A stretch of DNA of 64,000 nt from Myxococcus eversor (GTDB lineage Bacteria; Myxococcota; Myxococcia; Myxococcales; Myxococcaceae). The notes below the pieces were generated by a model. The model worked only from the letters and a program-made list of their open reading frames with translations, was not told where the DNA came from and searched no databases. Each line of letters opens with the position of its first letter. Position 1 is the first letter of the stretch. The stretch spans positions 231,451-295,450 of the forward strand of contig NZ_JAAIXY010000014.1 of the NCBI RefSeq assembly GCF_010894455.1, written 5' to 3'. The translations under genes and the position numbers were made by a program. Below are positions 25,701 to 34,183 of this stretch, piece by piece.

Positions 25701-25993
25701 GCCTGCCCTCGCAAGAGGGGGTGGGCCTGGGGCTGGTGCCCGGCAGCGTGCCGCCTCCCAGCACCCTCCCGGCGCTGCGCCACCTCATCTTCCAGGGCGT
25801 CCCCTGGACGTACAACGAGGACGACCCGGAGGTCACCTTCACCCATGTCCCCGAGGGCAGGGTCACCGTCTTCTTCCACACGTCCGCCATGCCCGGTCGC
25901 TTCCACACCGAGGAGCTGGACATCCCGGCGGGAGGGACGATGTCACTCACCCTACAGCCGTCCTGGAGGAGGCTCGACGTCGCGTCGAAGTGA
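22739..25993 (+). CDS. Giant exported protein of carboxypeptidase-regulatory-like repeats (paralogue 1)
   Basis: A 1084-residue protein. A single N-terminal hydrophobic segment (WGSIIAGMLALLGWWLLGS) anchors or exports it. The rest is an array of about ten CarboxypepD_reg-like beta domains, each with G-V-D--G-P--G--V, D--GRF and L-PG-Y signatures (IRGTVVDSLGRPVTGARVSA, ITGRVVDSAGQPISGVPLAM). No catalytic residues are seen; such arrays are adhesive or structural. It is paralogous to 30691-33942 and 36587-39922, sharing an N-terminal Cys after LSELPC and a short tail. A short gap separates it from the SbcD gene. Confidence 0.82.
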   Translation: MRGWMWGSIIAGMLALLGWWLLGSTERPAPVPEVTSAPRRAPEDSLPRTSAATHATRGAGRSIRGTVVDSLGRPVTGARVSASWPEAGETLSELPCPEEFLPYWENLDDAPERQRKLPSCLPQVEDTLTALLVARQGEAPIHAEATSGDDGVFVLEGLPEGPQTLLALSEKGAALRPAVPSGSQDVELTLAQPWFLTGRVLGDGKPLAGASVTAVSMHHTRFFDTSTDEQGHFKVGPLPRQSYHVLATKEGWLASLEPDRYADDPREVMLYRPRVIHGWVLSDGAPVPGVEVRASRAAMYDGAPVPRTKTDEEGRFALDLSTGAYALTVAHDGRYAFARVELHSDAPREMVLKLGEALHVEGTVFDDARGRVEGARVKARFSRGGREELETVTEADGHYRLGPVEPGHWEFTVEARGHVDLTMGQEHELSVGMGPRDFTLKRTQTITGRVVDSAGQPISGVPLAMEPVGIEGPLDYEPQESAFSDRDGFFVMDATRAGSYKITARSEDYVEETVVVKAPGREVTLTLSAGATVEGTVTDARGLPLSRFIVNVLPRDHDDEEERFLETQGTDDQGHFRRKGIHPGRYRVEAKQKSSSVDRRAWADVELLADTVTKVELRLQEEHSLEGIAVDTTGRPVQGLTVRARSLVRDDGPKFIEMGEDRNETPFGVLTDEEGRFVLRGLGPVDHSLRAIKPGHELLPERCSGIVPGDEEVHVTADTKQVRLVFRRRPHIRGRLLGADGAPQRDFSVGDTRIKSEDGTFTVPLHEQPITRQYLFSVHEQPKVTRAVKGGVDVADVDLGELRLEEGRYVQGLVLDAETGAPVKGVTVRLDAEPDEDGQRGQLAGARTNDDGEFSLDKVASGPHTLRMSHEGHYRELLVPVAATQEKVTARMESGARVKVTARNRQGRPVDGFISYQGPGGAEGLFELGKGMAELRGLEPGRYALRLTARQRNEPLPDFQPMSVDLPERGALSVAFLPATGGATVKLRLPSQEGVGLGLVPGSVPPPSTLPALRHLIFQGVPWTYNEDDPEVTFTHVPEGRVTVFFHTSAMPGRFHTEELDIPAGGTMSLTLQPSWRRLDVASK

Positions 25994-26081
25994 GCGCCTC
26001 TTGCCTGCCTGACAGCACGCGGGAGCTGCGGGGTGGAAAGCAGGCTCCTCGCCGTGCTTCGGATACGGTGCGGGGCTCGAC

Positions 26082-27338
26082 ATGCACTTCAAGTTCGTCC
26101 ACGCCGCCGACCTGCACCTGGACACTCCCTTCCGTGGCGTGGCCGCTCAAGGCCCTCTGTTGGGGCGCTTCCAGGAGTCCACCTTCCGCGCGCTGTCGCG
26201 CATCGTCGACCTGTGCCTGCGTGAGCGCGTCGCCTTCCTCCTCCTGGCGGGAGACTTGTTCGAGGTGAAGGACCGCTCGGTGCGCGCGCGGCTGGTGCTG
26301 CGGCGCGAGCTGGGCCGGCTGCATGACGCGGGCATCGAATCCTTCATCGTCCACGGCAATCATGATCCGCTCAGCGGCGACACCGGGACGCTGGGGTTGC
26401 CGTCCTCCGTGAAGGTGTTCGGTCCGGATTGGGAGGAGGCGGAGGTGCGGCGCGAGGGACGTCGGCTGTGCCGTGTGCAGGGCATCTCCTATCCGGACGT
26501 GGAGGTGCGCGACGACCTGTCCGCGCGCTTCCGTCGCACCGGGGACGGCTTCAGCGTGGGCCTGCTGCACGCGAACCTGGGCGGCGCGGAGGGCCACGCG
26601 AACTACGCGCCCTGCACACCCGCGGGCCTGGGCTCGCGCGGGCTGGACTACTGGGCGCTGGGGCACGTGCACACGCGCAGCGAGCTGATGCTGCCCGGTG
26701 GCGGCGTCGCGGTGTACCCGGGCAATCCGCAGGGGAGGCATGCGCTGGAGACAGGCGAGCGGGGCTGCGTGCTGGTGGAGGTGGAGGACGGCGGCATGCG
26801 GCGGCGCTTCGTGCCGGTGGACACGGTGCGCTGGCATCGGCTGGAGGTGTCGCTGACGGGCGTGGCCACACTGGACGCGCTGCTGGGCGCGGTGGGAGAA
26901 GTGGTGGACGTGGCGTGCGCGCGGGAGCTGGATGGCCACGCGGTGCGACTGGTGCTGACGGGACGCGGGCCGCTGCATCGCGAGCTGGCGCGGCCCGGAG
27001 CGCTGGTGCAGTTGGAGGCGGACCTGCGCGCTCGGCTGGCACAGGGACATCCGCCGGTGCTGCTGGAGTCGCTGCGGGATGGAAGTCGTCCGGAGCTGGA
27101 CTGGGAAGCGCTCCAGGCGGAGGGCGGCTTCGCGCGCACGTTGTTGGAAGAAGCACGTTCGCTGAAGGAAGACCCGGTCGCGCTGGCGCGACTGTGGGAG
27201 CAGGAAGCGCTGGGCAGTCTGGGCCAGCGGCTGAAGCGCCTGGGGGTGGATGTGCTGGAGGTGCCCCGAATGGAGTGGGTCTCCCGCGCGAGCCTGCTGG
27301 GGGTGGAGGCGCTTCACGAAGAGGAGGAGGGGGCATGA
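26082..27338 (+). CDS. SbcD/YhaO-type DNA repair metallophosphoesterase
   Basis: A 418-residue nuclease. All metal-binding motifs of the calcineurin-like fold are present: AADLHLDTPFRG (D-x-H), LLLAGDLFE (GD), VHGNHDPL (GNHD), GLLHANLGG and LGHVHTRSEL (GHxH). It should use two metal ions to process DNA ends with the ATPase encoded next. Length matches YhaO of Bacillus rather than the shorter phosphodiesterases. It overlaps the ATPase gene by 4 bases (ATGA). Confidence 0.9.
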   Translation: MHFKFVHAADLHLDTPFRGVAAQGPLLGRFQESTFRALSRIVDLCLRERVAFLLLAGDLFEVKDRSVRARLVLRRELGRLHDAGIESFIVHGNHDPLSGDTGTLGLPSSVKVFGPDWEEAEVRREGRRLCRVQGISYPDVEVRDDLSARFRRTGDGFSVGLLHANLGGAEGHANYAPCTPAGLGSRGLDYWALGHVHTRSELMLPGGGVAVYPGNPQGRHALETGERGCVLVEVEDGGMRRRFVPVDTVRWHRLEVSLTGVATLDALLGAVGEVVDVACARELDGHAVRLVLTGRGPLHRELARPGALVQLEADLRARLAQGHPPVLLESLRDGSRPELDWEALQAEGGFARTLLEEARSLKEDPVALARLWEQEALGSLGQRLKRLGVDVLEVPRMEWVSRASLLGVEALHEEEEGA

Positions 27339-30300
27339 AGCCAGGGTTGCGCATCGACACGCTGCGAGTGCGGCGCTTTGGGCACTTCTCGGACCTGACG
27401 TTGGAGCTGGGGCCCGGGCTGCATCTGCTCTACGGACCCAATGAGGCGGGCAAGAGCACGCTGCTCGCCTTCCTGCGCGCAGTGTTGTTCGGCTTCGAGA
27501 AGCGCGGGAGTCCGGAGCGCTACGCGCCTCCAGAGGACGATGCTCCCTTCGGCGGAGAGCTTCGACTCTCCACGGGCATGGGACCACTGCTCGTGCGGCG
27601 CATGGCGGCGCCCAAGGGAAGGAAGTCGGAGACGCTGACGGTGCTCGGGCCGAACGGCGATGCCGTGTCCGAGGAGCGCCTGAAGGATGCGCGAGGCCAT
27701 GTCACGCGCGAGCTGTTCTTCGATGTCTTCGCCTTCCGGCTGGAGGAGCTGGCGGGGTTCGAGCAGCTCACCGAGGAGCGCGGCGCCTCCGAGGCCCTGG
27801 TCGCCGCGAGCATGCGGGGGGCTCGGCGCCTGCCGGAGGCGATGTCGTCGCTGCGCAAGAACGCGGAGCAGCTCTACAAGCCGAACGGCTCGAACCCCGA
27901 GCTGAACGTGAAGCTGCGTGAGTTGGAGGAGGTGCAGGCGCAGCTTCGCGAGGTGGGCAACCGGCCCGCGCTCTACTTCTCGAAGCGGGAGCGGCTGGAG
28001 TCGCTCGGCGTGGAGCTGGGGGGATTGGATTCGCGCTTGCGCGAGGACGGCCTCGAGCTGGAGCGACTGGCCCGGCTGGAGTCGGCGCTGGGGGATGTCT
28101 CCTCGCTGGCGACGACCCGGGCGGAGCTGGAGTCCCTTCCTTCGTTGAAGACGTTCCCCGAGGGCGGTGAGGCGCGCCTGGAGGATGCGCTCCAGCGGAG
28201 CAGGACCCATCGCGGGAACGTGGCTCGGCTCGCGGAGCAGTTGAGCTTCACGGAGGCGGAGCTGGAGCGGCTGTCCGCTCCGTCGCCGGTGCGAGGACGG
28301 GAGGAGGCGCTGCGGGCCGCGGTGGCGGCGTACTCGGAGCGCTCGGAGCTGGTGCGGGCGCTGCCGGCGCGACGCGCGGCGCTGGGGATGAAGCGGCGAC
28401 AGGTGGAGTCGGCGCTGGAGGAGCTGGGACTCGGCGTGGATGGGCCGGGGCTGGTGGCGCTGGATTTGAGCGCGGGGGCTCGCGCGGGGTTGGAGGCGCT
28501 GTCGTCCCGGCTGGACGTGGAGGAGACGGGGCGGCGCGAGGTGGGTGGGGCGCTGGCTCGGGCTCGCTCGGAGCGGGAGCGGGTGGAGGGCGTGCTGGCG
28601 CGCACGGAGTTGGAGCTCGCGGAGCTTCCGGACGTCCGGCCGGCGCAGGTGCGACAGCAGCAGGCGGGGCTGGCGCGGATGCGCGTCGCTCGCGCGGACC
28701 TGGAGCGGCTGGGTGAGCAGAAGATGGAGGCTCGGCGGCGGATTGACGGCCTGCGAGGGCCGGTGACGGAGCTTCCGAGTTCCTCGAGCCCGGTGATTCC
28801 GGTGTGGCTGGTGCCAGTGGCGGCGGCCGTGGCGGTGACGCTCGCGGTGGCGGCGTGGTTGCTCGGGGGCACGGTGGTGGGCGTGCTCGGGCTCGTGGGT
28901 GGGCTGGTGCTGACGGGCCTGCTGGAGTTCGCCCGGCGGAAGGTGGAGTCCGCGCGTGATGCGGAGCGTGGAGCATGGGAGGCTCAGCAGCAGTCGCGGA
29001 AGCAGGAAGAGGAACGGCTGCGTGTCGAGCTCGCTGGGTACGTGGCTCGCGAGGAGCTGGCGCGACGGGAGCTGCTCGCCTCCGCGACGGAGGCAGGGCT
29101 GTCCCCGGCGGCGACGTCCTCGGACATGGCGGCACGCGAGAGCGCGCTGGCGGAGGCACTGGAGCAGGCGGGACGGCGCGAGTCGCTGTCACGCGAGCGG
29201 GACACACTGCGCTCCACGCATGACCTGGCCCTGCGTGATGAACGACAGGCGGATGAACTGCTGCGCGGGCACGAGGCGCGACATGCGTCACTGAGCACGG
29301 AGCTGACCGCGTGTCTGTCGGCGAGATGCTTTCCGGTGGGGCTGCCCGCGCAGGCGGCGCTAGCCCTGTGGCGCGATGCCTCGGCGCTGCGGCAACGGTG
29401 GCAGGACCTGGTCGCGGACGAAGCGGCGTTGTCCGCCGATGAAGCGGCCTGCGCGGACGTGGTCTCTCGACTGCGAGCGCTGGCGACGGACGTGGCGCCA
29501 GGAGCAACGCGCCTGTCCGAGGACTCGAACCTCCCGCGCATGGAACACGAGCGTGGCTCCGCGAACGCCTCATCGAAGGAGAGCAGCACGGCGTCATCGG
29601 AATCCATGGACCTGGTGGTCATGAGAGTGAACGCGGCGCTGGAAACAGCACGCGAGCAGGAGACAGAGCGACGTGCGGCGGAGGAGCGTCGTCGCGAGCT
29701 GCGCGAGGAGAAGGCCCGCCTCGACGAGCTGTGTCGCACGGAGGAGGCCTCACTCTCCGCGTTGCTCGCCGAGGGCGGTGGTGGTGACGAGGAGACCTTC
29801 CGTCGACGCGCCGTGCAGGCACACCGATACGCGGAGCTCACCCACCGAGCGCGCGAACTGGCCCACCGCATCGAGGCTCGCACGGGCCTGTCCGACACCG
29901 AGGCTCGCGAGGCCCTGCGCGCCCTGGGCGGAGAAGAAGGTCTGCGCACGGTGTTGAGCCAGGTGCGCGCGCGCCATGCGGAGGCCCAGGAGAAATCGAA
30001 GGAGGTGCTCACCGAGCAGGGCGCCACGCGGAACCAGCTCGAGCAGTGGGAGAACGACGACCTGCTCGCGCGCCTGCGCATCCAGGAGGAGACCCTGCGC
30101 GCGAAGGTGGCGGAGCTCGCCACGCGCTACGCGGAGGACAAGCTGGCGCTGGCCTTGCTGGGACGCGCGCGTCGGCGCTTCGAGGAGGAGCAGCAGCCGC
30201 GCGTGGTGCAGCTCGCCTCGGAGCACTTCGCCCTGCTGACAGAAGGGCGCTACCGCCGCGTGTTCATCCCCGCCGGTGACGAGCGAGAGCTGCGCGTGAG

Positions 30301-30619
30301 CGACGGCGAGCGGGACTGGAGCGCGGCCCAGCTCTCACGAGGAACCCGCGAGCAGCTCTACCTCGCCTTCCGCCTCGCGGTGGTGCGCGACTTCGGAGAG
30401 ACGCGGAGCGCGCTGCCGCTCATCGTGGACGACGTGCTGGTGAACTTCGACCCCGGCCGGGCCCGGAGCGCCATCCAACTCCTGGCCCAGCTCGCCGAAC
30501 ACCAACAGGTGATTGCCTTCACCTGCCACCCCTGGCTGCGCGAGCTGTTCGAGGCAGAGGGCGCACAGACGCAAACACTGGAGTCCAGAGACTCCGCCGC
30601 CACGCTCCGAGCCGTCTGA
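27335..30619 (+). CDS. YhaN/SbcC-like SMC-type ATPase with a membrane segment
   Basis: A 1094-residue ATPase. Walker A GPNEAGKST (about 35-43) lies in LHLLYGPNEAGKSTLLAFLR. Long coiled coils follow. A hydrophobic hairpin at about 487-530 (VWLVPVAAAVAVTLAVAAWL then LLGGTVVGVLGLVGGLVLTG) interrupts the coil; YhaN of Bacillus has the same unusual feature. The signature motif QLSRGTREQLYLAFRLAVV and Walker B LPLIVDDVLVNFD are near the C-terminus. With the SbcD-like partner it would be a membrane-attached end-processing complex. The ATG at 27335 is in the stop codon of the nuclease gene. Confidence 0.88.
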   Translation: MKPGLRIDTLRVRRFGHFSDLTLELGPGLHLLYGPNEAGKSTLLAFLRAVLFGFEKRGSPERYAPPEDDAPFGGELRLSTGMGPLLVRRMAAPKGRKSETLTVLGPNGDAVSEERLKDARGHVTRELFFDVFAFRLEELAGFEQLTEERGASEALVAASMRGARRLPEAMSSLRKNAEQLYKPNGSNPELNVKLRELEEVQAQLREVGNRPALYFSKRERLESLGVELGGLDSRLREDGLELERLARLESALGDVSSLATTRAELESLPSLKTFPEGGEARLEDALQRSRTHRGNVARLAEQLSFTEAELERLSAPSPVRGREEALRAAVAAYSERSELVRALPARRAALGMKRRQVESALEELGLGVDGPGLVALDLSAGARAGLEALSSRLDVEETGRREVGGALARARSERERVEGVLARTELELAELPDVRPAQVRQQQAGLARMRVARADLERLGEQKMEARRRIDGLRGPVTELPSSSSPVIPVWLVPVAAAVAVTLAVAAWLLGGTVVGVLGLVGGLVLTGLLEFARRKVESARDAERGAWEAQQQSRKQEEERLRVELAGYVAREELARRELLASATEAGLSPAATSSDMAARESALAEALEQAGRRESLSRERDTLRSTHDLALRDERQADELLRGHEARHASLSTELTACLSARCFPVGLPAQAALALWRDASALRQRWQDLVADEAALSADEAACADVVSRLRALATDVAPGATRLSEDSNLPRMEHERGSANASSKESSTASSESMDLVVMRVNAALETAREQETERRAAEERRRELREEKARLDELCRTEEASLSALLAEGGGGDEETFRRRAVQAHRYAELTHRARELAHRIEARTGLSDTEAREALRALGGEEGLRTVLSQVRARHAEAQEKSKEVLTEQGATRNQLEQWENDDLLARLRIQEETLRAKVAELATRYAEDKLALALLGRARRRFEEEQQPRVVQLASEHFALLTEGRYRRVFIPAGDERELRVSDGERDWSAAQLSRGTREQLYLAFRLAVVRDFGETRSALPLIVDDVLVNFDPGRARSAIQLLAQLAEHQQVIAFTCHPWLRELFEAEGAQTQTLESRDSAATLRAV

Positions 30620-30690
30620 ATCGAGCCCCCAGGGCTCAGCGCCCGGGGTCCTCCACTGCTACGCTCACGGACGTGGCGAGTGGACGAGAC

Positions 30691-33600
30691 ATGCACAAGT
30701 GGCGACGGTCGGCACTCATCCTCGGAGTGCTCACACTGCTGGGCACGCTGGCGGTGCCCTACTTCCTGAAGTCCGAGGATGCGCCCACCCCGCGCAGAAC
30801 CTCCACGCCTCGAAAAAGCACGGGCCTCGTCCTGCCCCCGCCCGCGCCACGGGCCGAAGGCTCCCTGCGCATCCAAGGCATCGTGCACGGAGACCAGGGC
30901 CCCCTCGCGGGAGTCCGCATCTCCGCCACCCGCTCCGAAGCACATCAGACGCTCTCCGAGCTGACGTGCGAGGAGGTGCTGCCCCACCGCCGGGGAGATC
31001 GTCACGACTTCGCGGATTGCTTCTTCACGGAACCCGCCACCACGCTGGAGCTGCTCCTCTCCCGTCAGGGCGAAGCCCCGCTGTACGCGGAGGCCATCAC
31101 GGACGAGCACGGCCGCTTCACCCTCGAACAGCTCCCCGAAGGACCCTTCACCCTCTGGGCCCTCGGCCCGCGAGGCGCGCGGCTGCAACCGGGAGTCGTC
31201 GCGGGAACGCAGGGACTCCAACTCCGACTCGAAGAGGGCGTGTTCCTGGAAGGCACGGTCATCGACGAGGACCTCGCGGCCCTGCCCCAGGTCCAGGTGA
31301 TGGCCGTGCATCAAGGCTTCACCCGCTTCTTCGACGTGGAGACGGACGCGGACGGGCGCTATCGCATCGGCCCGCTGCCCGTCGGAGACTACGCCCTCGC
31401 CTTCACCAAGGACGGCTGGATTCCCGACCTCAAGGACTCCGTGTTCGCCGAGCCCGTGAAGCTCCTGCGCCCCCATCGCATCGTCGGTCGAGTGATGCGA
31501 CAGGGCACCCCCGTCCCCCACGCGACAGTCCAACTGAGAGACATCACCTTCAACGAGCGCGGCATCGCTCCTCCCCTGCTGTCCTCGAAGCAGGAGACCA
31601 CGGACGCCCAGGGGCGCTTCACCTTCGAGGCGCTCTCCTTGCGTCTGTTCCGGCTCGAGGCCACCCAGGGCGAGCATCACGGCAGGGCCGAGGTCCCCAT
31701 GTGGACCCATGATTCCAAGCAGGAGGTCCTCCTGAGCCTGAGCCCCGGGGCCATGCTGGAAGGCACCGTGAAGGACGAAGCCGGAGCCGCCATCGAGGGC
31801 GCACTCGTCCAACTCCAGGAGCGCGGACTCAAGCCGCGGTACGTGAAGACCACCACGGATGCCACGGGCCACTATCGCCTAGGCCCGCTCGCCCTCGCGC
31901 CCCACGAGCTGGAGCTCACCTCTCCGCGACACTTTCCCACCAGCGAATCCGTCGCGGAGCTGAGCCCTGGCACGAAGCGGCTCGACTTCACGCTGCGCAC
32001 CCCGCTCTGGGTCGACGGGGTCCTCGTCGATGAAGCAGGCAGCCCCGTCCCGGACATGCACATCACCGTCGACAATCCTCCCTCCGAGGACACCGACGAC
32101 ACGCTCCTCCTCGCGCCCTATGAAGCCGTGTCGGATGAGCAGGGTCGGTTCCACCTGAACTTCCCCACGCCCGGGCCCTTCCTCCTGAAGCTCCTCGACG
32201 AGCCTCGCTTCCGCATGGAGGAGCTTCAAATCCAGGCCCCCGACACACAGGTCCGCTGGGTCCTGAAGCGAGGAGCCGCTGTCTCCGGCGGGGTCTTCGA
32301 CGAGCTGGACACGCCCCTGTCCGGGCTCCGCGTGCGCCTGTCGACCGAACCTCCCGAAGAAGGCACGACGAACAGCCCCGAGCAGGGGGTGCTGAGCGAG
32401 ACCTGGACGGACGCACAGGGCCACTACGCGTTCGGGGGCATGAAGCCAGGACAGTACGTGCTCGAGGCCCTCCACGATTCCGGCGCCGTAGAGCGCTTCG
32501 CCACCCGACACCTGGAGCTGAGCGAGCGGCAGGAGGCCCACGTGGACCTGCGCCTCGAAGCGGGCTGGACGCTGTCGGGCATCGTGGTGGACACCCAGGG
32601 ACAACCGCTCTCCGGAGCTGACATCTTCATCGAGCCTCCGCCGGACTCCACTCCCAAGTGGCGCGTGGGCTATCGCCACCACACCGTGGAGCTCCTCACG
32701 CGGACCCGGGAGGACGGGCGCTTCACGCTGCGCAACCTGTCGAGCCGGGACGTGGAGCTGCGCGTGAAGAAGCAGTCCTTCCGCCTCGCCCCCCACCTGT
32801 CCACCGGCGGCGAAATCGGGCTCGACTCACTGCATGCCCATGAAGGCGGCCCCCCTGTCCGCTTCGTCATGTCGCGACAGGCGCGCATCCACGGGCGCGT
32901 GGTGGGCCCGGACGGCAAGCCCCTCACGCGCTTCCGGGTCATGCGGGAGGTCGTGGAGCATCCCCGAGGTGAGTTCTCGTTGGACGTGGTGGCCGCGGGC
33001 GCGCGGCCCGTCATCTTCCAGGCGGAGGACCTGGCGCCGGTGTTCCGTCAGGTCGAGGTGCCTCACGACACGGAGGTGGTGGACCTGGGCGAGGTTCGGA
33101 TGAGCGCGGGACGCAAGGTGGCCGGGCGCGTGCTGGACGCGGAGACCTCTGCCCCCGTGGAGAGCGCCCTGCTCGTCCCCGACCTGGAACACTCCGACAG
33201 CGTGAGGCTCCACCCCTACACAACCTGGACGCAGGCGTACACCAACAAGGATGGGCGCTTCATCATCGCTCGCGTGGACGAGCACTCCGCCACGCTGAAC
33301 ATCCGGGCCCATGGCTATCTCTCCAAGAAGTTGACCCTGGCTCCAGGTTCCCAGGAGGACCTCACGGTGCGCATGGAGAAGGGCGCGCGGGTGGAGCTCT
33401 CCGTCCTGGACGCGAAGGGTCGGCCCACGAGCGCGACCGTCTTCCTGGACCGCGAAGGAGCGGAGTCGTTCCCCTACAGCATCGAGGTCCCCGCTGAGGG
33501 CCCCTTCGTCGTGCGAGACCTCGCGCCAGGCACCTACCGGGTGAATGCCTCCGCTGGCGAAGGGGGTCTGGAGAGCTACCAGTCGCAGCGCATCCAGATT

Positions 33601-33942
33601 CCCGCGAGCGGTGGAGTCTCCATCACGGTGAAGGCGCGGTCCGAAGGCGCCACCCTGGAGCTGCGCGTGAACAGCCCCCTGCTCTTCACCCTGGCGCTCG
33701 TCTCCGGTGAAGACCCCTGGCCCAAACAGGGCTACGACCTCTCGTCACTGCGCGAACGCTCCCTTCCACATGACGTCGGCAAGGAGGGAACGATGACCTT
33801 CCGCAACCTCCCCGCCGGAAAGCTGACGCTCTTCCTCATCACCAACGACTGGCGGGGCAGCCATCGCGAGCTCATCGACATCCCCGAGACAGGCACCGTG
33901 GTGCGCGACGTGACGCCGAAATGGCAGGCCGTCAGGCAGTGA
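30691..33942 (+). CDS. Giant exported protein of carboxypeptidase-regulatory-like repeats (paralogue 2)
   Basis: A 1083-residue protein, second copy of the family. N-terminal hydrophobic helix WRRSALILGVLTLLGTLAVP. Repeated beta domains carry G-V-D--G-P--G signatures (IQGIVHGDQGPLAGVRISAT, LSGIVVDTQGQPLSGADIFI). The Cys-containing LSELTC in domain 1 matches LSELPC of the first paralogue. ATG at 30691 is preferred over a GTG at 30673 because the basic-hydrophobic signal begins there. Lies 71 bases beyond the ATPase gene, same strand; an independent promoter is likely but not seen. Confidence 0.82.
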   Translation: MHKWRRSALILGVLTLLGTLAVPYFLKSEDAPTPRRTSTPRKSTGLVLPPPAPRAEGSLRIQGIVHGDQGPLAGVRISATRSEAHQTLSELTCEEVLPHRRGDRHDFADCFFTEPATTLELLLSRQGEAPLYAEAITDEHGRFTLEQLPEGPFTLWALGPRGARLQPGVVAGTQGLQLRLEEGVFLEGTVIDEDLAALPQVQVMAVHQGFTRFFDVETDADGRYRIGPLPVGDYALAFTKDGWIPDLKDSVFAEPVKLLRPHRIVGRVMRQGTPVPHATVQLRDITFNERGIAPPLLSSKQETTDAQGRFTFEALSLRLFRLEATQGEHHGRAEVPMWTHDSKQEVLLSLSPGAMLEGTVKDEAGAAIEGALVQLQERGLKPRYVKTTTDATGHYRLGPLALAPHELELTSPRHFPTSESVAELSPGTKRLDFTLRTPLWVDGVLVDEAGSPVPDMHITVDNPPSEDTDDTLLLAPYEAVSDEQGRFHLNFPTPGPFLLKLLDEPRFRMEELQIQAPDTQVRWVLKRGAAVSGGVFDELDTPLSGLRVRLSTEPPEEGTTNSPEQGVLSETWTDAQGHYAFGGMKPGQYVLEALHDSGAVERFATRHLELSERQEAHVDLRLEAGWTLSGIVVDTQGQPLSGADIFIEPPPDSTPKWRVGYRHHTVELLTRTREDGRFTLRNLSSRDVELRVKKQSFRLAPHLSTGGEIGLDSLHAHEGGPPVRFVMSRQARIHGRVVGPDGKPLTRFRVMREVVEHPRGEFSLDVVAAGARPVIFQAEDLAPVFRQVEVPHDTEVVDLGEVRMSAGRKVAGRVLDAETSAPVESALLVPDLEHSDSVRLHPYTTWTQAYTNKDGRFIIARVDEHSATLNIRAHGYLSKKLTLAPGSQEDLTVRMEKGARVELSVLDAKGRPTSATVFLDREGAESFPYSIEVPAEGPFVVRDLAPGTYRVNASAGEGGLESYQSQRIQIPASGGVSITVKARSEGATLELRVNSPLLFTLALVSGEDPWPKQGYDLSSLRERSLPHDVGKEGTMTFRNLPAGKLTLFLITNDWRGSHRELIDIPETGTVVRDVTPKWQAVRQ

Positions 33943-33992
33943 GCCCCGCTCGTCCGCCCCGCGTTCCACTCAACAGGGACAGGGAGTGAGCG

Positions 33993-34022
33993 AGACCTTC
34001 GTACAACCAGACCTTCGTACAA
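33993..34022. repeat. Two 14-base direct repeats with 16-base period
   Basis: AGACCTTCGTACAA occurs at 33993-34006 and again at 34009-34022, separated by CC. It lies in the 241-base gap upstream of the cyclic-nucleotide-binding protein gene, 160 bases before its start. A 16-base period is not helical, so a simple duplication or paired half-sites are both possible. Confidence 0.6.
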
Positions 34023-34183
34023 GGGCTCGCATCATCTTCGAACGCGCGCGGAGGCCCTGAAACGCGGTCGACGTTGAGGACTCGGCATCCAGGCTCGGGA
34101 GCGCCGTCGCTCGGCGTGTCCGGACTTACTTGGCAACGGAGCCGCACTGGTCCGCCGCCAGAAGAACGGAGAGCCACCCCACC

